Below, piece after piece: positions 6,162 to 15,026 of a DNA stretch of 31,603 nt. This stretch comes from a virus. Location: positions 1 to 31,603 of the IMG/VR virus record IMGVR_UViG_3300027896_000143; one strand, given 5' to 3'. Below the pieces are notes generated by a model, which had not been told where the DNA came from, ran no database searches, and saw only the letters and a program-made list of their open reading frames with translations. Position numbers and translations under genes: made by a program. Position 1 is the stretch's first letter, and the number at the start of each line of letters is the position of its first letter.

Positions 6162-6481
6162 TTTGTAAAATCCAACAAGGTGTTATCGCCCAGACCAAAC
6201 TTATCGCAGCCAGCCTTGGCGCAAGCCAACAACTCCTCAACGGTGAACTCCGGCTCAGTCATTTGGCCGGCCACATAATCCAAAACGTCCTTGATTTTTT
6301 GGACCGTCTCGGGATTCACTTTTGCTACCTTGTGGCTCAATAGCCCCAAAGCGTCCAAATCGGTTTTAACCAGGTCCAAACCTTCATCAACCGTAAATTT
6401 GTTGTCAGCTACGGCCCCGTTTACCTGGGCCAGCGACCCGAAAATAAGGACCACGATTTGCGAAAATGTAATTTTTGCCAT
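6158..6481 (-). CDS. hypothetical helical protein (107 aa)
   Basis: 107 residues, with AAAAGGAGTAAAAAT before the ATG. A weak hydrophobic start (FSQIVVLIFGSLAQ) is followed by acidic helices (VDEGLDLVKTDLDALGLL, FTVEELLACAKAGCDKFGL). No enzyme motif. Coupled to the holin candidate. Function unknown; may belong to the lysis region. Confidence 0.65.
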   Translation of the reverse strand: MAKITFSQIVVLIFGSLAQVNGAVADNKFTVDEGLDLVKTDLDALGLLSHKVAKVNPETVQKIKDVLDYVAGQMTEPEFTVEELLACAKAGCDKFGLGDNTLLDFTK

Positions 6482-6494
6482 ATTTTTACTCCTT

Positions 6495-6659
6495 TTATGG
6501 TATAGGCATCCAAAAGATGCCTATACCTGCATTTTCAAGACCAAATTTGTACAGCCCGGATCTGATAATATCAACATACTGCCTGGCGTTGATATTATTA
6601 ATCTTGCTGGCCTCTGCATTAACCCAACTGTAAAGTTGCATCGCTGGAATTTGTGGCAT
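6495..6659 (-). CDS. small hypothetical protein (54 aa)
   Basis: The ATG at 6659 has a near-perfect ribosome site (AAAGGAGGTAAC), preferred over an upstream in-frame ATG at 6695 that lies in the previous gene. Starts MPQIPAMQLYSWVNAEASKI and ends in a hydrophobic FWMPIP. No family recognised. Confidence 0.65.
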   Translation of the reverse strand: MPQIPAMQLYSWVNAEASKINNINARQYVDIIRSGLYKFGLENAGIGIFWMPIP

Positions 6660-6669
6660 GTTACCTCCT

Positions 6670-8154
6670 TTATTTCTTCGGCGCTTTCTTGCCAAATATT
6701 GCGTAAATTATTGATGCGACGGCAGTTGCCGCCAGGCCAATTATTGCCCAGGGTGAATGTTTTTTTGTTATCACGGGTTGCGCCGGGCATTGCGCGCCCG
6801 TGTCAATTAAGCGCCTGGCTCCGTCTGAGCAGACCTGGCACCGCTTAACAACGATTGTTGAGCCGTCCCAACATTTTTGAGTTACGTCATTTTGGCACTC
6901 GTCCGGGGGCGGTATAACCGGGTCGAGGTAAACGTATTCCTGCCCCTGCCACCTTGTCATATTCTCCGGAGGCCCATAGCGCCGGGTATACTCGTCAATA
7001 ACTCCCCTGAAGCCATCCAGGATGCAGCCAAGGTTGATTAATTTATCCTTTACTGGTTGCTCGTTTTCCCATATCCCCTCGTTTATGGTTTCGATAATCC
7101 ACAATTTTGTTGTAGGCCCCTTGGCATCGCAGGCCCAGGAGAACATTAATTTTTGTTCTTCCCGGGACGGCTTGCAGTCATGCCGGCCAAAGTTGTCGGC
7201 GCAGTCGCAGGGACTTTTGCCAATCCAAATGCCATCATTGCTGAGGAACCATGCCGTCGAGCTTCCGCCCATGTAGCGGAGGAAATCCTGCAACATTTTG
7301 TCCACGATTCCCACGCCATGAATCTGGCGACGTAGGACCGTACCAAGGTCAATGTGGTATTTCGGGCCTAACCACATATCCAAGTAGCCCTTGATATCGT
7401 CGGCCTGGCTTTTTACGTTGCTTGAGCAGGCGCCAATCATCATCCGATCGAATGTCACCCCATGGCTGAGCAATATTTTCATGGTCCTGGCATGCAGCAA
7501 ATAATTACCGGTTATTTTATTTTTGGGAACGCCAGCGCCAAGAATCTCATTCACCAGGGCATCCGCCTGGCCAAACCCCGGCCCTTCCTGTGATTCCAAT
7601 TCATTGCCCACGCTGAAAATTACGTCATACCCCTGGCACTGTTGCCATAGAAATTCAACCCATTCCGCGCGGCGGCTGATCATGTCGGGCGCGTCCTCAA
7701 ACAGGCCCGGCCCGAATGGCATAAACTGAGCCCAATCGGGATCGGCCTCTGTCCCTTTCCCCCTGTAGGGTTGGCAGAAAATATCCAGCACGGTTTGCAT
7801 GTTATATTTTTTCTGCATCTCAAGATACCGGCGCAGCGCCGGGCCAAACTCAGGGTTGATATGGCCGCCCTTGTAGGCCGGTACCATTATTTTGTCAGCT
7901 TCGGCCTCCGTCCTGTTTGCAATCCAGCCCCATGCCATGATGCGCTGGGTGTTTGCTCCTACCAATCCCACTAACTGCCATTCAACGCGCTCTAACAGGT
8001 TGGGATTGTCAATTACCACCCGATAATTCCAGCAATCGAAAAGAACACTCGGGGAAAGGCCCCATTTGTCACCTGCCGGTAACAGCGCGGCCAGTAAAAT
8101 TAATCCAAAAAATAGGCGCTTCATTTTTGCATTTGTTTTTGAAATTTCTGGCAT
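6670..8154 (-). CDS. glycoside hydrolase-like TIM-barrel protein with signal peptide and C-terminal membrane anchor
   Basis: Start at 8154 is chosen for GGGAGG about 8 nt upstream; ATG 8169 is possible. 494 residues. Residues about 11-27 (KRLFFGLILLAALLPAG) form a signal or anchor helix. The barrel follows (about 28-385): VIFSVGNELES has the Asn-Glu expected of the clan GH-A acid/base, and TKLWIIETINEG the Glu expected of the nucleophile strand. Then comes a Cys-rich linker (CQNDVTQKCWDGSTI, CQVCSDG) and a C-terminal membrane helix (WAIIGLAATAVASIIYAIF) with a basic end. It directly follows the baseplate/receptor protein gene. It may cleave a host glycan for entry or lysis, but substrate and catalytic activity are inferred from motifs alone. 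Confidence 0.65.
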   Translation of the reverse strand: MPEISKTNAKMKRLFFGLILLAALLPAGDKWGLSPSVLFDCWNYRVVIDNPNLLERVEWQLVGLVGANTQRIMAWGWIANRTEAEADKIMVPAYKGGHINPEFGPALRRYLEMQKKYNMQTVLDIFCQPYRGKGTEADPDWAQFMPFGPGLFEDAPDMISRRAEWVEFLWQQCQGYDVIFSVGNELESQEGPGFGQADALVNEILGAGVPKNKITGNYLLHARTMKILLSHGVTFDRMMIGACSSNVKSQADDIKGYLDMWLGPKYHIDLGTVLRRQIHGVGIVDKMLQDFLRYMGGSSTAWFLSNDGIWIGKSPCDCADNFGRHDCKPSREEQKLMFSWACDAKGPTTKLWIIETINEGIWENEQPVKDKLINLGCILDGFRGVIDEYTRRYGPPENMTRWQGQEYVYLDPVIPPPDECQNDVTQKCWDGSTIVVKRCQVCSDGARRLIDTGAQCPAQPVITKKHSPWAIIGLAATAVASIIYAIFGKKAPKK

Positions 8155-8156
8155 CG

Positions 8157-10268
8157 TTAAGCCTCCCATGTCATTAATGCCGTAGGCACTGTATAGCCAT
8201 TACCGATTGATATAGACGGCAGGGCGTTATAATCGTTTGAATAGGATATTCTAAGTTCTGCAATCTGCCCCTTAAACCAATAAGTTCCGGCAAAATTCCC
8301 GATTACGAAATCAGCCGCAAAGGCTTGAATATCCGAATTTGTCAAATAGGCCACTTGCGCGCCGTCAATATATAGGCCCCACCTGGTAGTACTTACCCGG
8401 CAAATCATATAATGGTGCCATTTTGTGTCATTTATGGCGACATTTGAAACCATCTGGACGGTCCCCCCCGAAACGGTGTGAACCCAATAGCATTTATTAT
8501 CTGCCTGCCAGCCAAGGCCCCAATAATGCGTTGCATCCTGGTATTTTCCAAATGGCACCGCAAAAACTCCAAGGTTTGTGTTCATAAGCCACATGGAAAT
8601 TGTGAAATTTGTTTGTGCCAAAATCGCCGGAGCCGGAGAACATGAAAGATATGCTGTCGAGCCGTCAAAATCAACTGAACTATATCCAAACTTTTTCTGA
8701 GCAAGACTATGTTTTACCGCCCCATATGGGGTTATTACCGTTTTGCCATCGGGCGAAAAATCAAAAAACAAAACATCGTTATTTGAAAAAGTATTCGATT
8801 GCAGAAAAAATTTGATATTAAGCATATTGTCAACTATGGTCGAAATATCCAAGCATCTAAAAGTTTTTGTTCTCTCCATTGGCGAAACAACAAAGGACAT
8901 CACCATTAATATTCTCATCACGTTTGGGTGATTTCCCTCGGGCGCCGTCAGTTGAATGAGTTGTCCACAGGTATCGAGGGCCATGCAGACGTCAAAATCA
9001 AGGGTAAAAGTGACATATTCCTTGGGCTTGTTCCAAAAAAACAAGTACCTCATGGCGGCTTTATAAGAATTTTGGTGGCGTATATAATTTCTGGAGTCGA
9101 AGAATCCAGTAGTCGATGACCACGCGGTCGGCAATTCGCAGTCAACCGGCTGGCGGTTATATTTATTCAGCCGGTATTGATAGCGGTACTTCCGCTGTAT
9201 TTCGTCATGTATTTTGGTGTAGTCAATCTCCGGCTTGTATGTCCCCTTCAGCCAGGCGTAATTAACAACCAGATCCGGCGTATAGTCAGCCGTCAATTTA
9301 TATTCCATCTGTTTTAGGTGGAAATAAAACAAATCGGGATAGGCAGAATCAACATGCGGGCAAACAAAACAATCAAATTCCGCCGCCAATTCGACAATAA
9401 AATCACAATTTTTTTTGCTGCCTTGATTTAGCACTGAAACATAGGTGCCATCATACCCCATGGCCGCAAAATTGGCAATCATGGCCGCATATGCTATGCC
9501 ATCGAGGTTGTCAAAAATATAATTTGCAAATTGGGTATCTCTAAAAACAAAAGGAATGCTTGCTAAATCGGTGACAGAAACATAAATAAAGGGATCCGCC
9601 GACGTATAGGCAATAAGGTCATAGGTCGCGCCAGTAATCGGGGGGTAAACTCCAGTTGTCAAACTGCATGATGCCGTTATATCGACTTCATTTTGATCAT
9701 AGACCTTACTGAGTGCCTTGCTGCCGCCACTCATTATGCCAATCAAATATAAATTTGTGTCAATTCTCCAAGCCGTTATCTGGCCCTTCTGGTCGCCGCC
9801 GGTGAATGCGTCGCTATTGTACCCAGTGCAAGGGTAGGCCATCCATTGACCGTCTGCGTTGTCATGACAAGCTGGGAAAATTGTTCTTTTGATTAGGCGC
9901 CCGCGTTCTTCATCCAAATATGCTTTGTTACGGTCACAATTTAAGCTTATTTTGTCAGGGGTTGATATGTCAATAGCCCTGATTCCGCCTGACATGATAG
10001 GGACCGATGAGGCATAATCGCTCCCCTCTCGAATGACAATGACCCGGCCAATGATGTTTTTATCTGACCCAGCCAAAACTATCGCCCATGAGCTGTTTGT
10101 ATTATCAAATTCGACTGAAAAAGAGGGGTTTTGGATAGCCCGAAAGACATCCATTGAGAAAGTGCAAGTTGAAACGTTTAATAGGCCGGGATAAACCCCG
10201 AGTTCCGGCAAAACGCCATATGCTTTGACGCCAGAATTGAATGCGATTGTGGCATATAATCGTGACAT
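8157..10268 (-). CDS. tail tip / baseplate hub protein with C-terminal LamG-like lectin domain
   Basis: 703 residues. The N-terminal two thirds is beta-rich and lacks a clear enzyme motif; its place after the distal-tail-like gene fits a baseplate or tail-hub protein. Residues about 510-690 have the concanavalin/LamG pattern: SVDFDGSTAYLSC, FTISMWLMN, KWHHYMICRV, GLYIDGAQVAYL, VIGNFAGTYWFKGQIAELR. Such domains commonly bind sugars, so it likely contributes to host recognition. The start overlaps the upstream stop (TAATG). Virion protein, exposed at the tail end. Confidence 0.7.
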   Translation of the reverse strand: MSRLYATIAFNSGVKAYGVLPELGVYPGLLNVSTCTFSMDVFRAIQNPSFSVEFDNTNSSWAIVLAGSDKNIIGRVIVIREGSDYASSVPIMSGGIRAIDISTPDKISLNCDRNKAYLDEERGRLIKRTIFPACHDNADGQWMAYPCTGYNSDAFTGGDQKGQITAWRIDTNLYLIGIMSGGSKALSKVYDQNEVDITASCSLTTGVYPPITGATYDLIAYTSADPFIYVSVTDLASIPFVFRDTQFANYIFDNLDGIAYAAMIANFAAMGYDGTYVSVLNQGSKKNCDFIVELAAEFDCFVCPHVDSAYPDLFYFHLKQMEYKLTADYTPDLVVNYAWLKGTYKPEIDYTKIHDEIQRKYRYQYRLNKYNRQPVDCELPTAWSSTTGFFDSRNYIRHQNSYKAAMRYLFFWNKPKEYVTFTLDFDVCMALDTCGQLIQLTAPEGNHPNVMRILMVMSFVVSPMERTKTFRCLDISTIVDNMLNIKFFLQSNTFSNNDVLFFDFSPDGKTVITPYGAVKHSLAQKKFGYSSVDFDGSTAYLSCSPAPAILAQTNFTISMWLMNTNLGVFAVPFGKYQDATHYWGLGWQADNKCYWVHTVSGGTVQMVSNVAINDTKWHHYMICRVSTTRWGLYIDGAQVAYLTNSDIQAFAADFVIGNFAGTYWFKGQIAELRISYSNDYNALPSISIGNGYTVPTALMTWEA

Positions 10269-11005
10269 TATATCAGGCTCGCGTTAGCCACGAATGACAA
10301 TTGCATGGCCCCCAGAGCGTAATTTATTGATTCCTGCATTGACAGATTTTCTGTCACGCCAAAAATGCAATCCATCAGGCCGGAATCGGGAATAAAACAC
10401 AAGGTCGATTTACCCAAAATGGTTTCCAATATAGCGACTTGTGCGGCAGCAAGATTTTCAAAATCCAAAATATATTTTTTGTTTTTGGAAACCATGTTTT
10501 TGTTGCTCTGGCCCCAATTACTGTTGCCTCTGCCGAAAAGCTGGGGAATTACCTGCCAAGGGTTATTATAATTTCTGACAAAAACGTAATTGTTTTGCCA
10601 ACCGCAATATTCGCCGATGCTCATCTGCCTGGGAGTGGCGGGGGTAATGATCTTTTTCAAGTAGCGGTAAGATTGCGTTGAACTCCACAAATAATAAAAA
10701 TCATTCCCGCTGGTCAACGTTGTCAACACATTAACCGGCGTCGTGGCGAAATTATCATCCGACATTTGTACCCGGATTTTTTCCCCGGCAACAAGATTGT
10801 GTCCATGCAGGCTCACGCCCTTAATGCTTAATTTCTTGCCGCCTCCAGCATCGAAAACAACCGATAGGCTGGCACCAGTATATTTATGGGTGCTGGCCGG
10901 ATATCCATCATACCCATTTGTCAGAGGGTAACCGGCATCTGACCCGGTAGCTGTCGGCACTATCCCGGCAAACGCATTGTCATAAGCAACCGCTCCATTA
11001 GCCAT
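10268..11005 (-). CDS. distal tail-like protein with galactose-binding-like fold
   Basis: 245 residues. The first 130 residues resemble a discoidin/galactose-binding-like sandwich (ASLSVVFDAGGGKKLSIKGV, SLHGHNLVAGEKIRVQMSDD, YRYLKKIITPATPRQMSIGE), common in phage proteins between tape measure and hub. The C-terminal half is mixed alpha and beta. Overlaps the tape measure stop. Likely joins the tail tube to the baseplate; could bind carbohydrate. Confidence 0.6.
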   Translation of the reverse strand: MANGAVAYDNAFAGIVPTATGSDAGYPLTNGYDGYPASTHKYTGASLSVVFDAGGGKKLSIKGVSLHGHNLVAGEKIRVQMSDDNFATTPVNVLTTLTSGNDFYYLWSSTQSYRYLKKIITPATPRQMSIGEYCGWQNNYVFVRNYNNPWQVIPQLFGRGNSNWGQSNKNMVSKNKKYILDFENLAAAQVAILETILGKSTLCFIPDSGLMDCIFGVTENLSMQESINYALGAMQLSFVANASLI

Positions 11006-14000
11006 TTGTCCCCACTGCCCCCTTTAGATATGGTATAAGTCCGCCGATATTGTCCCGGACTATCATCTGGATTTGCTGGGCCAGAACCTGCTTGTTGACA
11101 TCCGCCCCCATTCCCGGCGGCAGCATCACGTTAAGATTCACGACTACGCTTTTACCGCCCCTATCATCGCCCGCCCTTGACACCGTGACACGTTCCGGCG
11201 CTCCGTCTGATCTATCACCAACTCGAATGATTTGCGGCCTGTAGGCGATGAAATCACCGCCGTTTGCATAAGACGGGACGCCATGGGGACCTGGATTGTT
11301 GTCGCCGCCGTCTCCCACGGGTAGCGGGGGGATATTTTTAATAATATCTCCATATTTCCGGGCCGCTTCCGCGGCTTTGTCTGTGGCTCCCGGTATGTCA
11401 ACGCTAAAAAATGTTGCTATTTGTTGCAGCACTTCCAGCATCTTCGACATGGTATCACTCATCGTTTGCTGAGGATCTTTGATTTTTGTCCAATCTATCC
11501 CTTGCTGCTCAAGCCACTTCTTCGTGGTCTCATCAATCTGATAACCGTAGGCATTGGCAAGCTTGGCCTGCTCAATCAGTAGGGGCATAATGGCCTGTAG
11601 AGCCTGCTCGCTGGTTGCTCCGCCTTTGATAAGTGAGTCGTACATAGATTGGGTGTCAAGGCCAAATTGCTTGAAAGATTTGTCGGTGAGATAACCAGTC
11701 GAACCAAGGGCAATCATCACCTTGTCAAGAGCCGCTACTTGCCCAAGGGTTTGTTTGTTTGCTTCAACAAATTTGCGCTCCGCCTCGGGCATGGTCTCGC
11801 CCATGAGGTCGTAAATCTCCAGCATGGATTTGCCTTGCTTGCTGAAAGCATCGTAAAAGTCTTGGGCATACGCTTTACTGGAAATCAGGGCGGCGTCATG
11901 TTGCTGTTGCAACTTTATTTGTTCCTGGATTTTTGCGTTTATCTCATCATATTCTGCTTTATGAGAAGGATCGAGGTTTAATTTCAAGGAATCCTGTAAC
12001 TTTTTGAAATCGGTATTTGACAACATTTCGGCTGAGGCCGCCGCGTAATCTCTGAGAGCCTTGGCACCATCGGCAAGCCCCTGATTGACAAAATCGTTGA
12101 CCTCTTTGCTCTGGATGCCGCGCTCGCGCAGATCCCGAAGCAAGGAGATTGTTTCCCTGGTATAGGTTATTCCAAGATCCTTGGCCTTGTCCATGAGCGC
12201 CTGAAATGCGTCGCCGACTTCCTTGCCTGCCTCGGTTGCACTCATCTTATACTCATCAACCATGGTCAAAATGTTGTGAACGTCCCTGGTCCATTCGTCA
12301 AAGTTGGACTTGGTGACATTTCCCGCCTGGATTGCCTCATCCATAAGGATAAATGAGGCTTTTACCGCGTCGCCTACTTCATCGGCCAGCTTGTGCATTT
12401 TTTCGGCCAGAGCGTCAGATATTCCGCCAATGCTGGCAAATGTGCGGGCAATGGCTTCTTGGGCTCCGGTTGAGCCAAACAATTCACCCAGGGCCTTAAT
12501 CAATCCGCCGACTGCCTGAGTTGCACCCGCAATCATACCGGCAATGTCATGGGTCGCGAGAGCGGTCGCAAAGGTCGCAACACCAGACGCCATTTTTCCA
12601 AAATCGGCTACGACTCCATCTGTTTTTATTCCAAGGTCTCCAAGCAAACCCAGGAAGCTCTGATATGCCTGGTTGATCATCTCTAACTTGTCATGCAGAG
12701 TTTCATAGGTTTTGACAGACTCTTTGACCGAATATCCAACGTCATAATTTATTTTTTCGTTCTCAACCAAAACTCCATTTAATTTTGAAGCGTCGCCGAG
12801 GATCCAATTCAACCCACCGGCCAAGTCCTCTGTTGGTTTAAGCAAAGCGTCAAAACTTTCCTTAAGCATTTTTTGCACTTCTGCTTCCCTGGTCTGTTCA
12901 GTTGATAATTTCTTTGAAAATTCAATCCCGGCAGGCATCAGTTTCAATTGTTCTTCAAACGCTTTATTCTCCAGTTTTAGGGCTTCGTATAATTCTTTAA
13001 TGCGAAGAGCCCGTTCTTTTTCGGATTCGATATGCTGCTGGATTGGCGGTATAATTGATTTTGTTGTTTCCCCGGTCTTGGCTAACAATTTTTCCATTTC
13101 GCCAGTGGATTTGTTTTGGTCATCAATATTTTTTCTGGCGATGGCCACCGCTGAAGCAAATTCCTTATAGTAAGGATCTCCACTCTTAATGGATGCAAGG
13201 AGTTTATTTAGTTTTTCGGCGCTTGACATAGAGGCTCCGCCCTGGTCGTTTAGGGCTTGCTGCAATTCCGCCATTGGTATTCCGGCTTTGGTTAATTCAT
13301 TTTGCCAAGTAATGAACCGGTCGTTTTGTACCTGTTGCACGCTTGCCTGTCGATCTTGTACTCCAGCCAATTCTTTTTGCTGCGCAATAAGACCCGCAAT
13401 GGTCGAAGTTGCTGCAATAATATTCCCAACGAATTTCGCCAACAAACTAACAATATTTGCAATACCTTTGATAAATTCAGGATTATTAAATGCGTCGGTT
13501 ACTTCTTTTAAGGCATCCTTAAAATTTTTATTTTCTGTGATAGAAGCTCCGACCTTCTTTTTCATCTCATCAATTGCTTTCTGAAATTGGTTAAATCCAC
13601 CGGCCACAGTATCAGCCGCCGCTTCGCCAGCCCCCTTGTAAGTCTTTGTAACCTTCTCTAAAATTTCTTTACTGGCCTCATATTGTTTCCCTTGATCAAC
13701 CAAACTTTTAATATGATCAATCTCTGATTGACTCAATAAAATATTCATCTGGCGTAAAGTTCGGCCTGCATTTTCCGGCTTTTCCATCGCGCGGGCCAAT
13801 ATTTCCGTGGCCCTGGGAACATCCACGCCTAACCGTGCGGCCACATCGGTTGCCGTCTTGATTACCTGCGGAAACGCATCGCCAGAAATGCGCCTGAATG
13901 AAAGCAGCAATGTTTCGGCTGAAATTACCTGCCCCTTGGTGGCCAAAGTAGTATGGGCCAGCTGTTCGGCCAGCCCCTTAAGGCCCTCAATGTTTTGGCC

Positions 14001-14303
14001 AGCCGCCCCGGCATTACTCTGCAACGCATTGGCCAGCAGGGCAACCCTCTGCTCACTTTCACTGTAGAGTTTTACCGAATCGACCAAGAAATCTTTTGCC
14101 CCATGGATGGCGCTTGAAAAGGCGTTGGCAGCGATCACCCCTATTGAAAATGATTTCCATAATCCGCCAAATCCCTGTTCCGCTTTCCCGGTGGCTTCCG
14201 TGGCCGCCTTCATATCGGCTTCAACCGTCTTGCGGAAATTTTCCACATGGGTTGAACCCTGATCATCAACCTTGATTTCCAGCGTTAAATCATTGTCTGC
14301 CAT
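10998..14303 (-). CDS. tail tape measure protein (1101 aa)
   Basis: Longest gene. Starts MADNDLTLEIKVDDQGSTHV and has long helical coiled-coil stretches, Ala/Gly-rich amphipathic helices near 600-650, and LSFRRISGDAFPQVIKTATD-type sequence in the N-terminal 200 residues, typical of TMP/TP901-like tape measure proteins. The C-terminus is Gly/Pro-rich then beta-like (SVVVNLNVMLPPG). It follows the frameshifted chaperone pair, the standard siphovirus order. At the usual 0.15 nm per residue, tail length would be near 165 nm. It also serves in DNA ejection in known phages. Confidence 0.92.
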   Translation of the reverse strand: MADNDLTLEIKVDDQGSTHVENFRKTVEADMKAATEATGKAEQGFGGLWKSFSIGVIAANAFSSAIHGAKDFLVDSVKLYSESEQRVALLANALQSNAGAAGQNIEGLKGLAEQLAHTTLATKGQVISAETLLLSFRRISGDAFPQVIKTATDVAARLGVDVPRATEILARAMEKPENAGRTLRQMNILLSQSEIDHIKSLVDQGKQYEASKEILEKVTKTYKGAGEAAADTVAGGFNQFQKAIDEMKKKVGASITENKNFKDALKEVTDAFNNPEFIKGIANIVSLLAKFVGNIIAATSTIAGLIAQQKELAGVQDRQASVQQVQNDRFITWQNELTKAGIPMAELQQALNDQGGASMSSAEKLNKLLASIKSGDPYYKEFASAVAIARKNIDDQNKSTGEMEKLLAKTGETTKSIIPPIQQHIESEKERALRIKELYEALKLENKAFEEQLKLMPAGIEFSKKLSTEQTREAEVQKMLKESFDALLKPTEDLAGGLNWILGDASKLNGVLVENEKINYDVGYSVKESVKTYETLHDKLEMINQAYQSFLGLLGDLGIKTDGVVADFGKMASGVATFATALATHDIAGMIAGATQAVGGLIKALGELFGSTGAQEAIARTFASIGGISDALAEKMHKLADEVGDAVKASFILMDEAIQAGNVTKSNFDEWTRDVHNILTMVDEYKMSATEAGKEVGDAFQALMDKAKDLGITYTRETISLLRDLRERGIQSKEVNDFVNQGLADGAKALRDYAAASAEMLSNTDFKKLQDSLKLNLDPSHKAEYDEINAKIQEQIKLQQQHDAALISSKAYAQDFYDAFSKQGKSMLEIYDLMGETMPEAERKFVEANKQTLGQVAALDKVMIALGSTGYLTDKSFKQFGLDTQSMYDSLIKGGATSEQALQAIMPLLIEQAKLANAYGYQIDETTKKWLEQQGIDWTKIKDPQQTMSDTMSKMLEVLQQIATFFSVDIPGATDKAAEAARKYGDIIKNIPPLPVGDGGDNNPGPHGVPSYANGGDFIAYRPQIIRVGDRSDGAPERVTVSRAGDDRGGKSVVVNLNVMLPPGMGADVNKQVLAQQIQMIVRDNIGGLIPYLKGAVGTNG

Positions 14304-15008
14304 ATTTTAACCTGAATAGCTGCCGTAATTTAATGACCTGCCATCCCACGTCCCGAATCTCTGGAAACTCTTTGATAAAAGCGATAATTGCCCCGATATT
14401 CGGGCAAACTGCGCCGCTTGGCAAAATATTGATCTGGTCAAATAAGTTTTCCCACAGTTCAAATGTTTCACGCGTTTCATTGCTTTCTATTGGCCGGGTC
14501 TTTGTCAGGTATTCGAGAGTTGCAACCGCTTCCGGATGCTGCTGGGCAAAAAGCTCTAATTGTCTGTCGTCAAGCCTTTCGGGGCTATTTTTATACCGGA
14601 AGCATGCGATAAATTTTCCAACTCCTGAGCAACTAATTGATTGTGGACCTCTGGAAGTTTCCCAATTGACTTGATTAAAAAAGCGTTAAAAGTAGGGCTC
14701 GCGTTTTCAATCAAATCCTTAAGGTTTTCTTGGCTAAACTCAATTTCTTCGTCAAGGTTTGCCGATGGATCTAATTCAATGGCCTTGCAAACCTGCAAAA
14801 GTATCCGGTTTGTCAATCCTTTCCAACCGGTTACTGACAGCATTACCAGTTCCTTGCCGAATTTTGTCCAGTCTGTTTCATCCTTCCGCTTGTTCTTCTC
14901 AACAAGGTAATCCCGCTTCTGTTGCCCGATGTCCTGAACCTGTACCTCGAAACCATCGCCCCAATCAAACCAAGTCGGCTTGATAGCGGCCTTTTTAATT
15001 GAAAGCAT
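14290..15008 (-). CDS. tail assembly chaperone GT-type fusion made by -1 frameshift (239 aa)
   Basis: Reading from 15008 to the heptamer at 14616-14610 and then in the -1 frame to the TGA at 14290-14292 gives 133 + 106 residues. The -1 extension (starting IACFRYKNSPERLDDRQLEL, including HPEAVATLEYLTKTR) is open with no start codon or ribosome site of its own and fills the otherwise empty 14304-14556 region. This is the known G/GT arrangement of lambda-like tail chaperones upstream of the tape measure. The extension would bind the tape measure and the G part the tube protein. It overlaps the tape measure start by 14 nt. Confidence 0.8.
14556..15008 (-). CDS. tail assembly chaperone, G-type (150 aa, zero frame)
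   Basis: 150 residues, AAAGGGAGGTTC before the ATG. Mixed alpha and beta N-terminus (IKPTWFDWGDGFEVQVQDI) then helices with SPTFNAFLIKSIGKL. Lies between the tail tube and tape measure genes, the expected position. The zero frame ends at a TAG (14556-14558), 54 nt past the slippery site. Confidence 0.8.
   Translation of the reverse strand: MLSIKKAAIKPTWFDWGDGFEVQVQDIGQQKRDYLVEKNKRKDETDWTKFGKELVMLSVTGWKGLTNRILLQVCKAIELDPSANLDEEIEFSQENLKDLIENASPTFNAFLIKSIGKLPEVHNQLVAQELENLSHASGIKIAPKGLTTDN
14610..14616 (-). promoter_or_regulatory. slippery heptamer A AAT TTA for -1 frameshift
   Basis: Minus-strand heptamer AAATTTA in register X-XXY-YYZ with the zero frame (GAA AAT TTA). Both tRNAs can re-pair after a one-base slip. 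No clear downstream pseudoknot was found; a small GCC-CCGAAA-GGC hairpin starts about 25 nt on. Confidence 0.75.
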
Positions 15009-15026
15009 TGAACCTCCCTTTATTTT

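Noticed and set aside
6521-6790. 89-codon leftward frame
   Set aside because: It lies across the end of the glycosidase-like gene and the 54-aa gene, without a ribosome site.
13189-13584. 131-codon rightward frame and other rightward frames across the structural genes
   Set aside because: They are antisense to clear head and tail genes and have no ribosome site or protein-like pattern.
14333-14674. 113-codon rightward frame in the gap before the tape measure
   Set aside because: The gap is better explained by the -1 frameshift extension on the opposite strand with a correct slippery heptamer.
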